Source of the DNA: Ciona savignyi
Lineage: Eukaryota; Chordata; Ascidiacea; Phlebobranchia; Cionidae
Assembly (NCBI GenBank): GCA_000149265.1
Contig: CH003206.1
Span: forward strand, 230,400-294,399
Length of the DNA: 64,000 nt
Direction: 5' to 3'
This document shows positions 49,495-59,934 of the stretch, piece by piece (positions within the stretch are counted from its first letter, which is position 1; the number at the start of each line of letters is the position of its first letter). Below the pieces are notes generated by a model that worked only from the letters and a program-made list of their open reading frames with translations, searched no databases and was not told the origin of the DNA. Position numbers and translations under genes: made by a program.

Positions 49495-50403
49495 CTAGAG
49501 AGTGTCAACCACGTGTTTAACCACCACTTTTTGTAACACATATTATGTATGCTATGTATTCATGCGAGCAGGGTCCCTTACCACAATTTGTATTTTATAC
49601 ACCGGGTATATAGTTTGTTTCTGCAAGCATAAACGTATGGGTCCCATAGTTATCAAACCAAACTTCTTTTTCATGTGTAGTTAATAAAATAATAATCGTG
49701 TTAGATTTACGCACATTTCACCACAAATATTAAAAAGATTTATGTCAAGCGCTGTAGTGAAATGGAGCTAAATTCCAAAACAGCCCGATTTAGTTTTTCA
49801 TGTCTTCGGGAAATACCCCTAGGTTTGGTAGGCTACATAAATTTTTGTTTTTACATATCTGGGTCATGTTATCCAACAATTCTTAAATATTTAATCCGAT
49901 TTGTCGACTCATTGTTGGAGATGTCGGCGCGCGATGCCATGCCTGTCGCAATCATGATTTGAGGACAAAGTCTTATTTTTTAGGTTATTTCCCTAGGTAC
50001 TTTTTTATTTCTTTAAAGTGTTAAATTAGTTCCTAATGCACTTCATTCCACTAAATCTGATTTAAATTAGAGAAGCCGTTTGAGCGCAATGCCCCAAAAA
50101 GCTATTTTTTTAGAAAAAATACGTTTTGATTTTTTACGTATCAGGGGAATTTCCCTGGATGTATTACCCAAAATTTTGTTTTTTGCATTTCTAGACCATG
50201 TTATCTAACAAATGACAAAGTTTCATTACGATTTTATTACCCCTTCTGGTAGATTGTGAAGCTACAGGCCATAACTGTTACAATCGCCATTTAGAAACAT
50301 ATCTTTATTTTTAGGGTATTTCTTTAAGTAAATAATTTGTTTCTTCTCATTGGTACAGTGGCTAATACACTTACATTTTACTAAATCTAATCAAAATTGG
50401 AGC
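49495..50403 (+). mobile_element. Family R element with two 336-bp units
   Basis: CTAGAGAGTGTCAACCACGT start, as at 32575, followed by about two units (palindrome-like cores at 49808 and 50144, GATGTCGGCGCG at about 49920). It stops about 20 bases before the start codon of the transporter gene, so the gene's 5' flank is made of this repeat. Confidence 0.8.
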
Positions 50404-50424
50404 AGCCATTGGGATTGTATTGTA

Positions 50425-53400
50425 ATGTTGGTGGGTGAGCAGTATACCTTTCGATGGGTGGTCCTAACAATGGCGGCTGTGACGAACGGCTTGACATGGG
50501 GCTTGTTGTATTCGGTTGGATTGCTTTACTCAAGTTGGTTGGAATACTTTGACGAATCAGCAAGTTATGTCGCAATGGCTGGAAGTCTTCCTCTCACAAT
50601 GGGTTGCGTTGGAGGTAAGGTATGAAAGCATATCGCTTGTTGATTGGCTTCGTCCTTCCGGTCCAGTATGGAAAGTACGGCAGCTGCACACTCGAGATTT
50701 TTTATTCCCTGCGTCTTTGCCCACTTGGGTAATTTCACACATGCTCGTGAGCTGGCAATATAAACATCGTATAATTTCCAACAAACCTGTAAACCTACCT
50801 CTGGAGTCTGGACTTCTGGTAATTTACTGTAAGTACGTTTTTTGTGACGTAGATAGATATGTTAGCTGATGGACAAGATAGATTTAGGATAGAATAATAC
50901 GTTTGTTTAAGATTTTTACAAAAAAACTAATAAAAAGGAGAATGTGAAGTGTGCACTCTTGGACGTTTGCACACTGCACACTTAAATATTTGGCGTGTGC
51001 ACACTCGAGATCTCGGCGAAAATTGACATACTTTCCATACGGGCTTCCGGTTAGTCTGGCGGTTAAGTGCGTCGCCTTTCAATTGAAAGGTTGCAGGTTC
51101 TGAATAGGTCGCTAGCTAGTTTGTTGAATTCTTGGGCACGGCACTCTTGGGACATTTCCTGAACCCAGTGGATTATTGGGTTCTACCAAAATAAAGGAAC
51201 ATGTGAATCATACACAACACACTTCAATATCTACGGTAATCCCAAGGTGGGCGCGAGGTGATCTGACGATTGCCCGCGTGTTAACCCCTTGGTTTTCCCA
51301 TTTACGGAGATAAACATGAATATCCTATCCTATCCCCTGAAAGCATATACTTATAGATTGTTGTAATTTTTGTAAGAAACAAAACGCACTGGACGTTACC
51401 ACAAAATAATCATCAGGTAGATTACTCTGCACATGCGGTCTGCTACTGCAGTATGTTAAGTTTGATTAAAACGTTCTTTTAATTTTAATAAATTTGAAAC
51501 TGTTGTGTGGCCGAATGGTTAACGCGACCGATACATAAACCACAAATTATATTCCTTCTTTTTGTGCTGTCCCGTGTTGGTCGATGAACTATTGTGGTAC
51601 TATGGTTTTACGTTGTGGCCAGACAAACCACATTTAGTTGTTTGAGCTGTGCTATTACTGTAGCACATACGCGGTTGTTACTGTGGTATTGTTGTAATAA
51701 TATACGCACAATTATATATATTTCTCTTTATTTATTTATTTAATTTTGTTGCTTTCTTATTTGCCTGTAATTTTTATTATTACCGTTTATAGTAAATGCC
51801 AGCACCTGACACCTATGAAATAAACAAAAAAATTATAATCTTATGCAGAATATCATACAAAAAAAGAAGAAAATACGCTGAAATAAAAGTAATTACTATT
51901 TTAGGAAATGCCCCCTTGGTAAACCCTTTAAATAAGGATTTTGAAAAATCTAAGTCATGTTAACTATATCATATCGTCAAGTTTTATTTCGATTAAAAAA
52001 CTGCTTCTAGATTGTAGATCAACAAAACATCCCTTAATTCCGTTTACCTTAATTATAAAACACTGCTGCACTGCATTCATTTTAAAAATCGACCTTAAAA
52101 ATTGTTTAATTTAATTAACTTTTATTACATACTGTGTGAGTCCCTATTTAAACCAGTAACAAAAACAAACGAACAAAACAGCCTGCATCCAATTTCCCCA
52201 AAACGAAGCTATAAATACGGTCTTAGTAAAAAGTGTATTTGAAGTATTGAAATCCAACCCTTGGCAAATAAATATTTATATATATAAATTCAAATATAAT
52301 TTCATGTAAATCGTTTGGAGGTCCTCTATTCCGGCCAGTAGCGAACGCTCTTGGTTTGCGATGGAGTAGTTTCCTTGGTGGGCTGTTGATGGGGTGTGGT
52401 ATCGGTGTTAGCTTCTTTGCACGATCTGTGCTCACGCTGTGCTTCACATTTGGTATCATAGGAGGTATGTACTGTAGAAGGATGTATGGTTGCATCCTTG
52501 GGCAAGGGTAAGTACGTTTCCTTTTACCTGAAGGATTGCAGGTTCGAAACTAGTCGCTAACACTCGGTTGCATCCTAGGGAAAGGCACTGAACGGACACC
52601 GCCTGCGTCAGTGGATTAATGGGTTCTACTAAAATTAAAGACATGTTAAAGAATTGTATGTGTGACCGGAAAGCTTAACCGGAAAGAGCATACATGGCCT
52701 ACAGGTAACCGAAATATTACAGGACTAAAACCAACCACTGGCTAGTTAATTGACTCCTTGACCCAGCACTTAGCGGATATCGTTTAGGCAAGTAGAGAGA
52801 ATGGGGTCTACTAAAACTGAAGAAATGATTCAATTATATACAACACACTGCAATAGCCCCGTTAAACCGCCCGTGGGCACAAGGTAATCTAATGTTTTCC
52901 TATGAGAACGCTCTCGTCCAATTTGTTTGAATAAGAGGAGTTAAAACCGGAAGGTTGATGTGGCCAAATGGTTAACACGGCAGATATATAACGAGCCCAG
53001 CATGGGTTCGAAACCTTGATCTGTAAATAAAACAGTTATAGGTAGGTAAAATGATAAATCAACTCGAAGAAGTTTTTATGAGGATTCCAACCATTTGTGT
53101 CCAGGTCTGGGAGCAGGACTTTCCAACTTTTGCGCAAGCATGGCTGTAAATGAATATTTCTACCACAAGAGGTCGCTAGCGGAAGGAACTATGGGCGCGG
53201 GTTTAAGTATGGGGATGTTTGTGTTGACGGTTATGCAGCAATATTTCATCTCAAAATACACGTGGCAGGTATGTGATTTTAAGAACAATAGAGTGGTATT
53301 TGATGTCCCCTTAATTCAATGGTAACAATGTATGATAAACAAACACGTTCGATTCATATAATAAGTTCTGTTTTAAACGTAACAATCCTATCATAGGTTA

Positions 53401-56400
53401 GAAACTTAATCAAACCTTGAACCGATAAATTCTTCCTTGGGAAAACCGAGGGGGTTAACACACGGGCAATCGTCAGATCACCTCGCGCCCACCGTCTGCT
53501 TACCGGAGATATTGCAGTGTATTATGTATGATTTACACGTTTCTTTAATTTAGTAGAACCCATTAAGCCGCTGGGTTCAGGCAATGTACGAAAATTGCCT
53601 TTCCCAAGGAGACAACATACTACCTCGAGACCAGTTTCGAATCTACAACCCTTCAGCCGAAAGGCGACGCACTTAACCACTAGACCAGGGGTTCCCAAAC
53701 CAGGGGTCGCGACCCAAAATGGGGTCGGAGTGATAAGTAGGTGGGGTCGCAAACAGGTCATGGGGTCGGTGGGGTCAGTAAGGTATGGTAATAATGGATG
53801 TACAAAACATCTAAGATTTGACAAACCATGTTAAATTTAGCAGTTTGTACCATGGCTTACTGTAAAACAGGCTTATATGCATCACTCTAACTAAGTCTGT
53901 ACTTATGCTATCGAAAATGTAGGTGCTTATTGTGACATCACTGTTTGATTGCTCATAATGGAATGACACGTTGTTGATTTGCAGAGTTGAATTGTTTGTA
54001 TGTACTTTGCAGCAAAGATAGTTTGCTATCAGTAGGCTGACAAGTATTGGAACTAATATTTAATTTAAATTTGGAATAGCAGTGAAAGAGTAGGTTAGGC
54101 TTGCTTATTTTACTTAATACTACCACATGACCAAACTCAAAAGTCCAGTGAAAGAGGCTCTAAACTAGTCCAAAGTTTCGTGAAAAAATATATATTGACC
54201 TTGGGTCGCACTGGACACTTGAAAGTTGTCTTTGGGGTCGTCCTGAGAAAAGCTTGGGAACCCCTGCACTAGACTAATCTGTAGGAACTGTAGAAATAAA
54301 ACACGAATATTTCATCCTACAGGGTACGATGCTTCTAACCGGTGGAATTTGTTTTCATCTAAGCCTCGTCGGTCTTTTTTTTATTTCCCCTGAAGAAATA
54401 GAGGACCACCCCCTCAATTTATGGGGCGAGTCAAACAAGACACAAATCGCGCAACGAAGTTTTCGCAAAGAGTGTAAGGCGATAGAAAATTTCAACATTG
54501 CCCAAGAAGAGAAAAACAACATTAAAGAAGGTAGGCCTTAATTTGGCGTATCAAGTTGTAATATTTTATGAGTTCTAGTATGAATTATAAATTTTATGGA
54601 TAATTGATTTATTGAACAATAAGAAAAAAGTGGGCATAATAAAATTCGCACAAAGGACCTGTCGTTTCTTGATCTACCTTATTAACCTACTCGGTTAAAA
54701 TTGTTTCAGTATTTATCATTAAATTTTTTAACCAAACTAATTTCGAACCCATTATGGGCTAACTAACGCCGATTTTATATATATGGAGCTATATATAAAT
54801 CGTTCACGTTAACCATTAGACCACACGACCGTTAAAAAATCCTTAAATGAGAAGAGAAGACTTTTAAATATTTTATCCTTATATAACTTATAGCATCGTG
54901 ATTTTCAAAGCTTTTTATACATTGATTAATATTCATAAACTAGAGCAAATCTTTAAAACATTTCTTTCAATGACCGTGTTTTAACGACTGTTGTTTTGTT
55001 TTCTGGAAAGGATAGAATGTGATATTCGTGTTTATTGTCTTGAATGGAAAACCTTAAGGGAATGTATTATATAGGCAATATTTAGATTACCTTTTGTCCA
55101 TCATTGGGTTAACAGAGCTATTGCATGTTTTGTGTATATTGAGGCGGTTCTTCAATTTGGACAAAACCCATTAATCCACTGGGCCTGGTCATAATGTTGT
55201 ATTTTTTAACCTCATACGAACAGACAAAAACTAAACTACTTTAATTAAAACCTTTCAGAGGATCCGAAAAGTCGTTGGAATTTCGTAAAGTTATGTTGCA
55301 ACCCAATATTTGCCCTCATTTTGGTATCAGACTTTCTCAGTTTGATTGCCCTCTACGTTCCTTTCGTTCATCTTATTGAACGGGCCAGGTATTTCTTAGA
55401 ATTTGACAAAATTAACTTTCTGTGCGATAGGTTGAGGCTTTGAAACCAACTTCATGCTAATTGGCCATGTCTTTAAAAAAGACATCACCTGAACCCAATG
55501 GCTTAATAGGTTAAACACAAACACCACTGTTTCTTTACATACAACACAAACCAATGTCTTCTGTATGGGGTCATAAAGTAATCTGACGATTTTCTTTGTT
55601 TTAACGAATGTTTAATCAATGCGACGCCATAAATGTTTTCCTTTCACAAACGTTCATAGAATCCAAGGAATCGATTCGGCCACTGCAGCGTGGTTATCTC
55701 CCGCGTGTGGCTTCGGTGGCTTGGTCGGTCGCCCTGCCATAGGATATATTTGCGATCATTTAAAAATCCATCCTTTTTGGGCATACGCCGTTATACAGGT
55801 AAATACGATGGCCATTTTTGCGCGATAAATTACCTATGTTACTATACTCAACGACAGAAATGTGTTTTAATCATTAAAACCGCTTATTTTATCGTTTTTA
55901 TTAGCCAAGGATTTTAAGGATCAACACCTAGGATATTAACCTTTATTCCCGAAAAATGAAAAAAATGCAAGGGGCAGTATTACATGGACAATTAGCTCTT
56001 TATCCTCGTCCACTATTAAGTTACTGGAGCTATTGCAGTGTGTTGTGTAGGATGGAGACGTTCCTTCAATTTGGTAACCGTTAGAAAAATCCTCTAAGTG
56101 CTTTGCTACGACAAGTTACAAACCTACAAACCAGCCTGAAATGCGACACCTATACTTCACCAAGATATGCAGTCGGACATAAAGCTAACATCACCTTAAC
56201 TAAGTGTATTAAAGGGTTAAACTGTGACAACGCCTCAAAATTGAATGCAACCATGTCTAAATAGAATTCATATGAAGACACATATTTAAATACAGCATGT
56301 TTCATTGACAGCAATGTTAGACCTTATTCAAATAGAATTTCGTGATGTCTGTCAACTTCATACGTTTCTGCTTACCGTTTAAAAAAATTACAACTAACCA

Positions 56401-57133
56401 AGATTCTTGGTGAAGAATTTACGTTACTCGCTCTATGTTGCAACAAATTTGTTAAACTCTTTAATTCGCTTTGTAGATTGCTGATGGAAATTACATGTAA
56501 GAGAGAATGTCATTGTGCAATTTTGCACTCATTTTGCTGTGCAGCTCTAGATTTTAACTTTTGTAGAAAAGAAAAACTTTTGTGAAAAAGAAAAACTTGG
56601 GCAAAACTGCTGTTATTTTCCAGGCCACAAACTATTTATCACTGTTTACTAGCTTGTCGGCAATATCTTCGGGTAATGCATTTAACGAATATTGCCTAAT
56701 GGGTTCTACTGAAATGCAACGTAATGCAATAGCTCCGTGTGGTAACCCCTTTGGTTTTCCCATTCATGGGGATAAACATGAATATCCTATCCTATAGTAC
56801 ATGCCTTGACTAGGTCCATATTTATAATCTAAATCAAACTGTCTTAGTTGGTCCAACTGTTTATTCAATTAAATATTGCATTTATTCCAGATGCTTGGCG
56901 GAGTTGGGACGTTTCTTAGTCCGTATTGGTCGACTAAAGATGGCTTGTTCGTTTACGCTGTGTTCCTTGGTATTCTTTCCGTTGGATATAGTTTGATCAA
57001 AGCCAGCGCTGGAAGGATGTTGGGGCCTTCAAATTTCACTGACGCGTTTAGTTGGATGCTTTTAATTGAAGGCATCGGAATTTGCCTTGGACCCACTATT
57101 GGAGGCGAGATTTTAGATCTATTATTTTCCTAA
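50425..57133 (+). CDS. Monocarboxylate-transporter-like protein (SLC16/MFS), seven exons
   Basis: Exons 50425-50614, 52339-52464, 53105-53268, 54323-54530, 55259-55388, 55660-55798 and 56891-57133. Borders are gt-ag with matching phases; the sum is 1200 nt (399 residues plus stop). Order of segments: TM1 RWVVLTMAAVTNGLTWGLLY, then FDESASYVAMAGSL; TM3 region VANALGLRWSSFLGGLLMGC; TM4-5 GLGAGLSNFCASMAVNEYFY, KRSLAEGTMGAGLSMG; TM6 TMLLTGGICFHLSLVGLFF; a charged central loop; TM7 CNPIFALILVSDFLSLIALY; TM8 WLSPACGFGGLVGRPAIGYI; TM11 with GICLGPTIGG. These match the MCT pattern (G-x-x-x-A-L-x-x-R-x-G, YFxKRRxLAxG, IGRPxxG, GPPxxG). Such proteins move monocarboxylates, thyroid hormone or aromatic amino acids across the plasma membrane; the substrate cannot be told. 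The start ATG is the first in frame after a repeat, and the usual DGGWGW motif is reduced to FRW. The protein stops after TM11, so the usual TM12 is missing. Confidence 0.87.
51045..51345 (+). mobile_element. SINE family A, full length
   Basis: Forward copy in transporter intron 1, TATCC tail intact. Confidence 0.85.
52490..52645 (+). mobile_element. SINE family A, head half
   Basis: Forward head part in transporter intron 2, beginning about 25 bases after the exon 2 donor. A tail-like scrap follows at about 52825-52930. Confidence 0.65.
52955..53032 (+). mobile_element. Short tRNA-like SINE (family B)
   Basis: Forward copy (GTGGCCAAATGGTTAACACG, CAGCATGGGTTCGAAACC), ending about 70 bases before exon 3. 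Confidence 0.7.
53425..54290 (-). mobile_element. SINE family A, split by a hAT element
   Basis: Reverse SINE body at 53425-53685; its outermost head bases (ACTAATCTGTAGG region) resume at about 54275 after the inserted hAT element. Confidence 0.8.
53686..54266. mobile_element. Non-autonomous hAT element with perfect 8-bp target duplication
   Basis: The 581-bp element starts CAGGGGTTCCCAAAC and ends GCTTGGGAACCCCTG. It is flanked by CACTAGAC at 53678-53685 and 54267-54274. It inserted into the SINE head within transporter intron 3. The subterminal GGGGTCGCGACCC is palindromic. No transposase inside. Confidence 0.95.
54735..54832 (-). mobile_element. Short tRNA-like SINE (family B)
   Basis: Reverse copy (TTTCGAACCCATTATGGGCT to TTAACCATTAGACCACACGACCG) in transporter intron 4. 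Confidence 0.8.
56690..56800 (+). mobile_element. SINE family A, internally deleted
   Basis: Forward remnant ending in TATCC repeats, about 90 bases before the last transporter exon. Other strongly diverged reverse remnants lie at about 55010-55200 and 55930-56080. Confidence 0.65.
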
Positions 57134-58324
57134 ACCAGTAGTCGGCAACCTCCGGCTAGTGGCGTAAAGTAACGATTTAAAAAAATATACAAATTATTTA
57201 TATATAACTAATTAACTATATATACATACAGTGGCGCCGAGCGACGCGTGCAGAGTAGGCCAGCTTACCTTGGCATTTTGCCAGAGTATGCAGCATCACC
57301 TGATTTTTACGCGTTTCGATCATCAGATCGTCTACATTAATTTCCTGTCTGCACTACAATTCAACTACGCAAGACATACAACAGTCGCAATGGGAGAACA
57401 AAGCGTTTTTTTGTGTTTACATACACGTTCATTTCTAGTGCTGTGCCGATCAGGATTTTTCACGATCATTAAAATCCTTGCAGATTCGTTTGCTATCTAA
57501 AACGCGTCCAAAAAAACGCTTATTTTCTGACGCGAAAATGCAAACTATGATAGAAATAAATATATTAAACGATTAAACGGTTATTCACACTACTTAACTG
57601 CACAGATCAAGCTTAACCTCAAGTTTAACTTACAAAATTTTGAATTTTAATACGGTTTGTTGTAAAACGTATATAATATAATAATATATATATATAGATA
57701 TATATTTTTAATATAATCGATATATAGCATATCGCGTATATATTTGATCGCACCTTCGCTGTGATTATACAAGGGCGATTGCGTTTTAATATCATATGCT
57801 CTAATGAAACAACAACTTAAGAAACAACCAGACGCTTTTATCAGGTAGTTAAAGATATAATTCAAGTTTTATATTCGGTATCGAGTGTATTAATTACAGT
57901 TAGTAACGATAATCCGTACTTTTTAACTTTATTTATTAAGCAATTTTGGCTTGGCCTTGGTCCAACTTGCACCTGGTCGAAATGAGTAGACGCGTGCATC
58001 TTTTTGATGACGTGCGAACGCTGGAAGCTCACGATAATGATAAGAGAGAGTACACTTATGTTTCTTTGGTATAAACAGTCTGTTATCAATTAAAAACATA
58101 AAGCGAAAATTGCGTTAAAACTTATTTTACGCATTTCACACAATTAAAATTTTCAGGTTTAAAATGTGATTTTTTGTTGTTTGCATGATTTATTTTACAG
58201 AATGATTAATTAGATCCCGGTACGGTCTGTAATGTCCTGTTGAATATATGCCTGCCCTCACTAAATTGATTTTTAAACTACTTTTTAGTTACTCGATAAT
58301 TGCGGAGATCATTTAATTTTCCAG
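57134..58324. other. Transporter 3' flank, no gene recognised
   Basis: Starts with a CAGTAGTCGGCAACCTCCGG stretch at 57137 that looks like a hAT-type end. It also has an AT dinucleotide-rich tract (57670-57740). No TM12 exon of the transporter was found here. Confidence 0.5.
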
Positions 58325-58496
58325 ATGCGCACATACACCTTTGGAGTGTTATATTTGTTTCACCAATTATTCCACGCAAGTAACGAAAGTCCAATGGTTT
58401 ACGTCGGGACGATTACATTATTTTATAACTCGGTCTATTGGCCGCAAACCGAACGATTATACCCTAACCGGAAGCTAAGGAATTTTTATAAGATGG
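58325..58496 (+). CDS. Candidate internal exon of an unidentified membrane protein
   Basis: Open 57-codon stretch with acceptor-like aattttccag before it and donor gtaggt after it. It reads MRTYTFGVLYLFHQLFHASN, then ESPMVYVGTITLFYNSVYWP and RKLRNFYKMG. The FGVLYLFHQLFHASNESPMV part loosely resembles the TM1 region of the neighbouring transporter (VGLLYSSWLEYFDESASYVA), so it could be the start of a second, decayed transporter. The C-side does not fit that family. No partner exon joins in phase. Could be chance. Confidence 0.25.
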
Positions 58497-58929
58497 GTAG
58501 GTCGGCCGATCCCCGATCAAAGGTCGGACAGTAGTCTCGAGGTAACCTGACGATTTCTGTATGATTTCTCACTTACGGGGACAAAACACAAATTTCCTAA
58601 TCTGACACACAACCTGTGAAAGACCGAATTTAACTCCTGTTACATCTGCAGGTGCCATATACGACGCGTCCCATTCATACGACTGGACCTTTCGTTTCGC
58701 AGGAGTGTGTTTGATAATATCCTCGTTAATATGTGGTTTAAAACCTCTCATAAGTAAACGACATGTGGAAAACGTACATTCTAAAAATTCTTCAATTAAC
58801 ATCATTGATTAACTTTAGGCACTTTTTGGGTTTTACCCACGAAACGGTTCGTTTCCTTATTGTTAATATTTGCATTTTGTTCTACATTGGTGGATTTCTT
58901 ACTTCCCTGTTGTTGTTTTTTATTTTTTT

Positions 58930-59035
58930 TATCTAGCCAAGTTTACAACCTAGGACTTCTCACTAGGATCGTTTTTGTGTAGAAGTCTGTATATTTATTG
59001 TTCGCGTTAACCATGTTGCTACATGACCGTACGCT
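58930..59035 (-). mobile_element. Short tRNA-like SINE (family B), diverged
   Basis: Reverse copy recognised by GTTTACAACCTAGGAC and TTCGCGTTAACCATGTTGC. Confidence 0.55.
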
Positions 59036-59823
59036 TAGCATGCCCCATTTTGAAAAGACGATTCTTTAAATAAAAATGTGTTTTTTTACAATTTTTCTTT
59101 TAACAACATGTGTTTTTTACATTTTTTTTAAAAAAGCATGTTTCCTTTTTATTCATATATCAACCGCACATAATATCAGATGCCTCAGAAAGACCACCTT
59201 TGGTGTAAACGATTCCCTCAACCTATGTTGCACGCTACGATGATTATGAATATAAATGACTTAACATATATGGCCCACGGTTTTATTCCGCTAAAGATGA
59301 AGCTGTACTTTAAACTATTTAAAAACTAGAATTCTTTCTCAAACGCAACGTTTCCAGTTATAAACAAGTCCAAGTTTTTCGTTGTTTTTTTTAGAAAACT
59401 GTTGATTGACGGCATGCTGCCTTTAAATGTGGAAACGACTCTCGTCTATTAACGATCTTTTAACACCCTCCTGGTAACTTCCACGACGAGTTGCAACTAT
59501 TTTTGATAAAATACCATTAGATTAAACTGACTCTTTTTATTAAATTTTCTGTTCATGTGTCATGAATTGTTTTACTTACTGCGATTTGGTACTTGTGGGA
59601 ATCCCACACGTTTATAATTGTATTTCTGTACATTTTAACAATAGGTCGCCACGCCATGTGTCCATATTTTGTGCATGGGAAGTCGAGATTAATTTCCTGT
59701 TTACGACCGATCAGTCGATGAATTGTTTCTCGCGTTCTGTTTAACGCCGTCCAAACCTCGTGTACAAACATGTGTTTCCTGTTATGTGTGTTATATAAAC
59801 TGAATATGATTTCATATTATCAG

Positions 59824-59902
59824 AGAGCATTTTGGTTGGTCCTCGCTTGGACTAGCCGCGTTCTCAACCTTTTACCTTACTTACCTAAACTATGTCCAAT
59901 GA
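59824..59902 (+). CDS. Candidate last exon of an unidentified membrane protein
   Basis: After attatcag the frame reads EHFGWSSLGLAAFSTFYLTY then LNYVQ and TGA, a plausible hydrophobic C-terminus. It does not join in phase to the candidate exon at 58325. An LTR element begins 33 bases later. Confidence 0.2.
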
Positions 59903-59934
59903 GCGCTTTAACTGGCTGCACCTTGCGTGAATAC

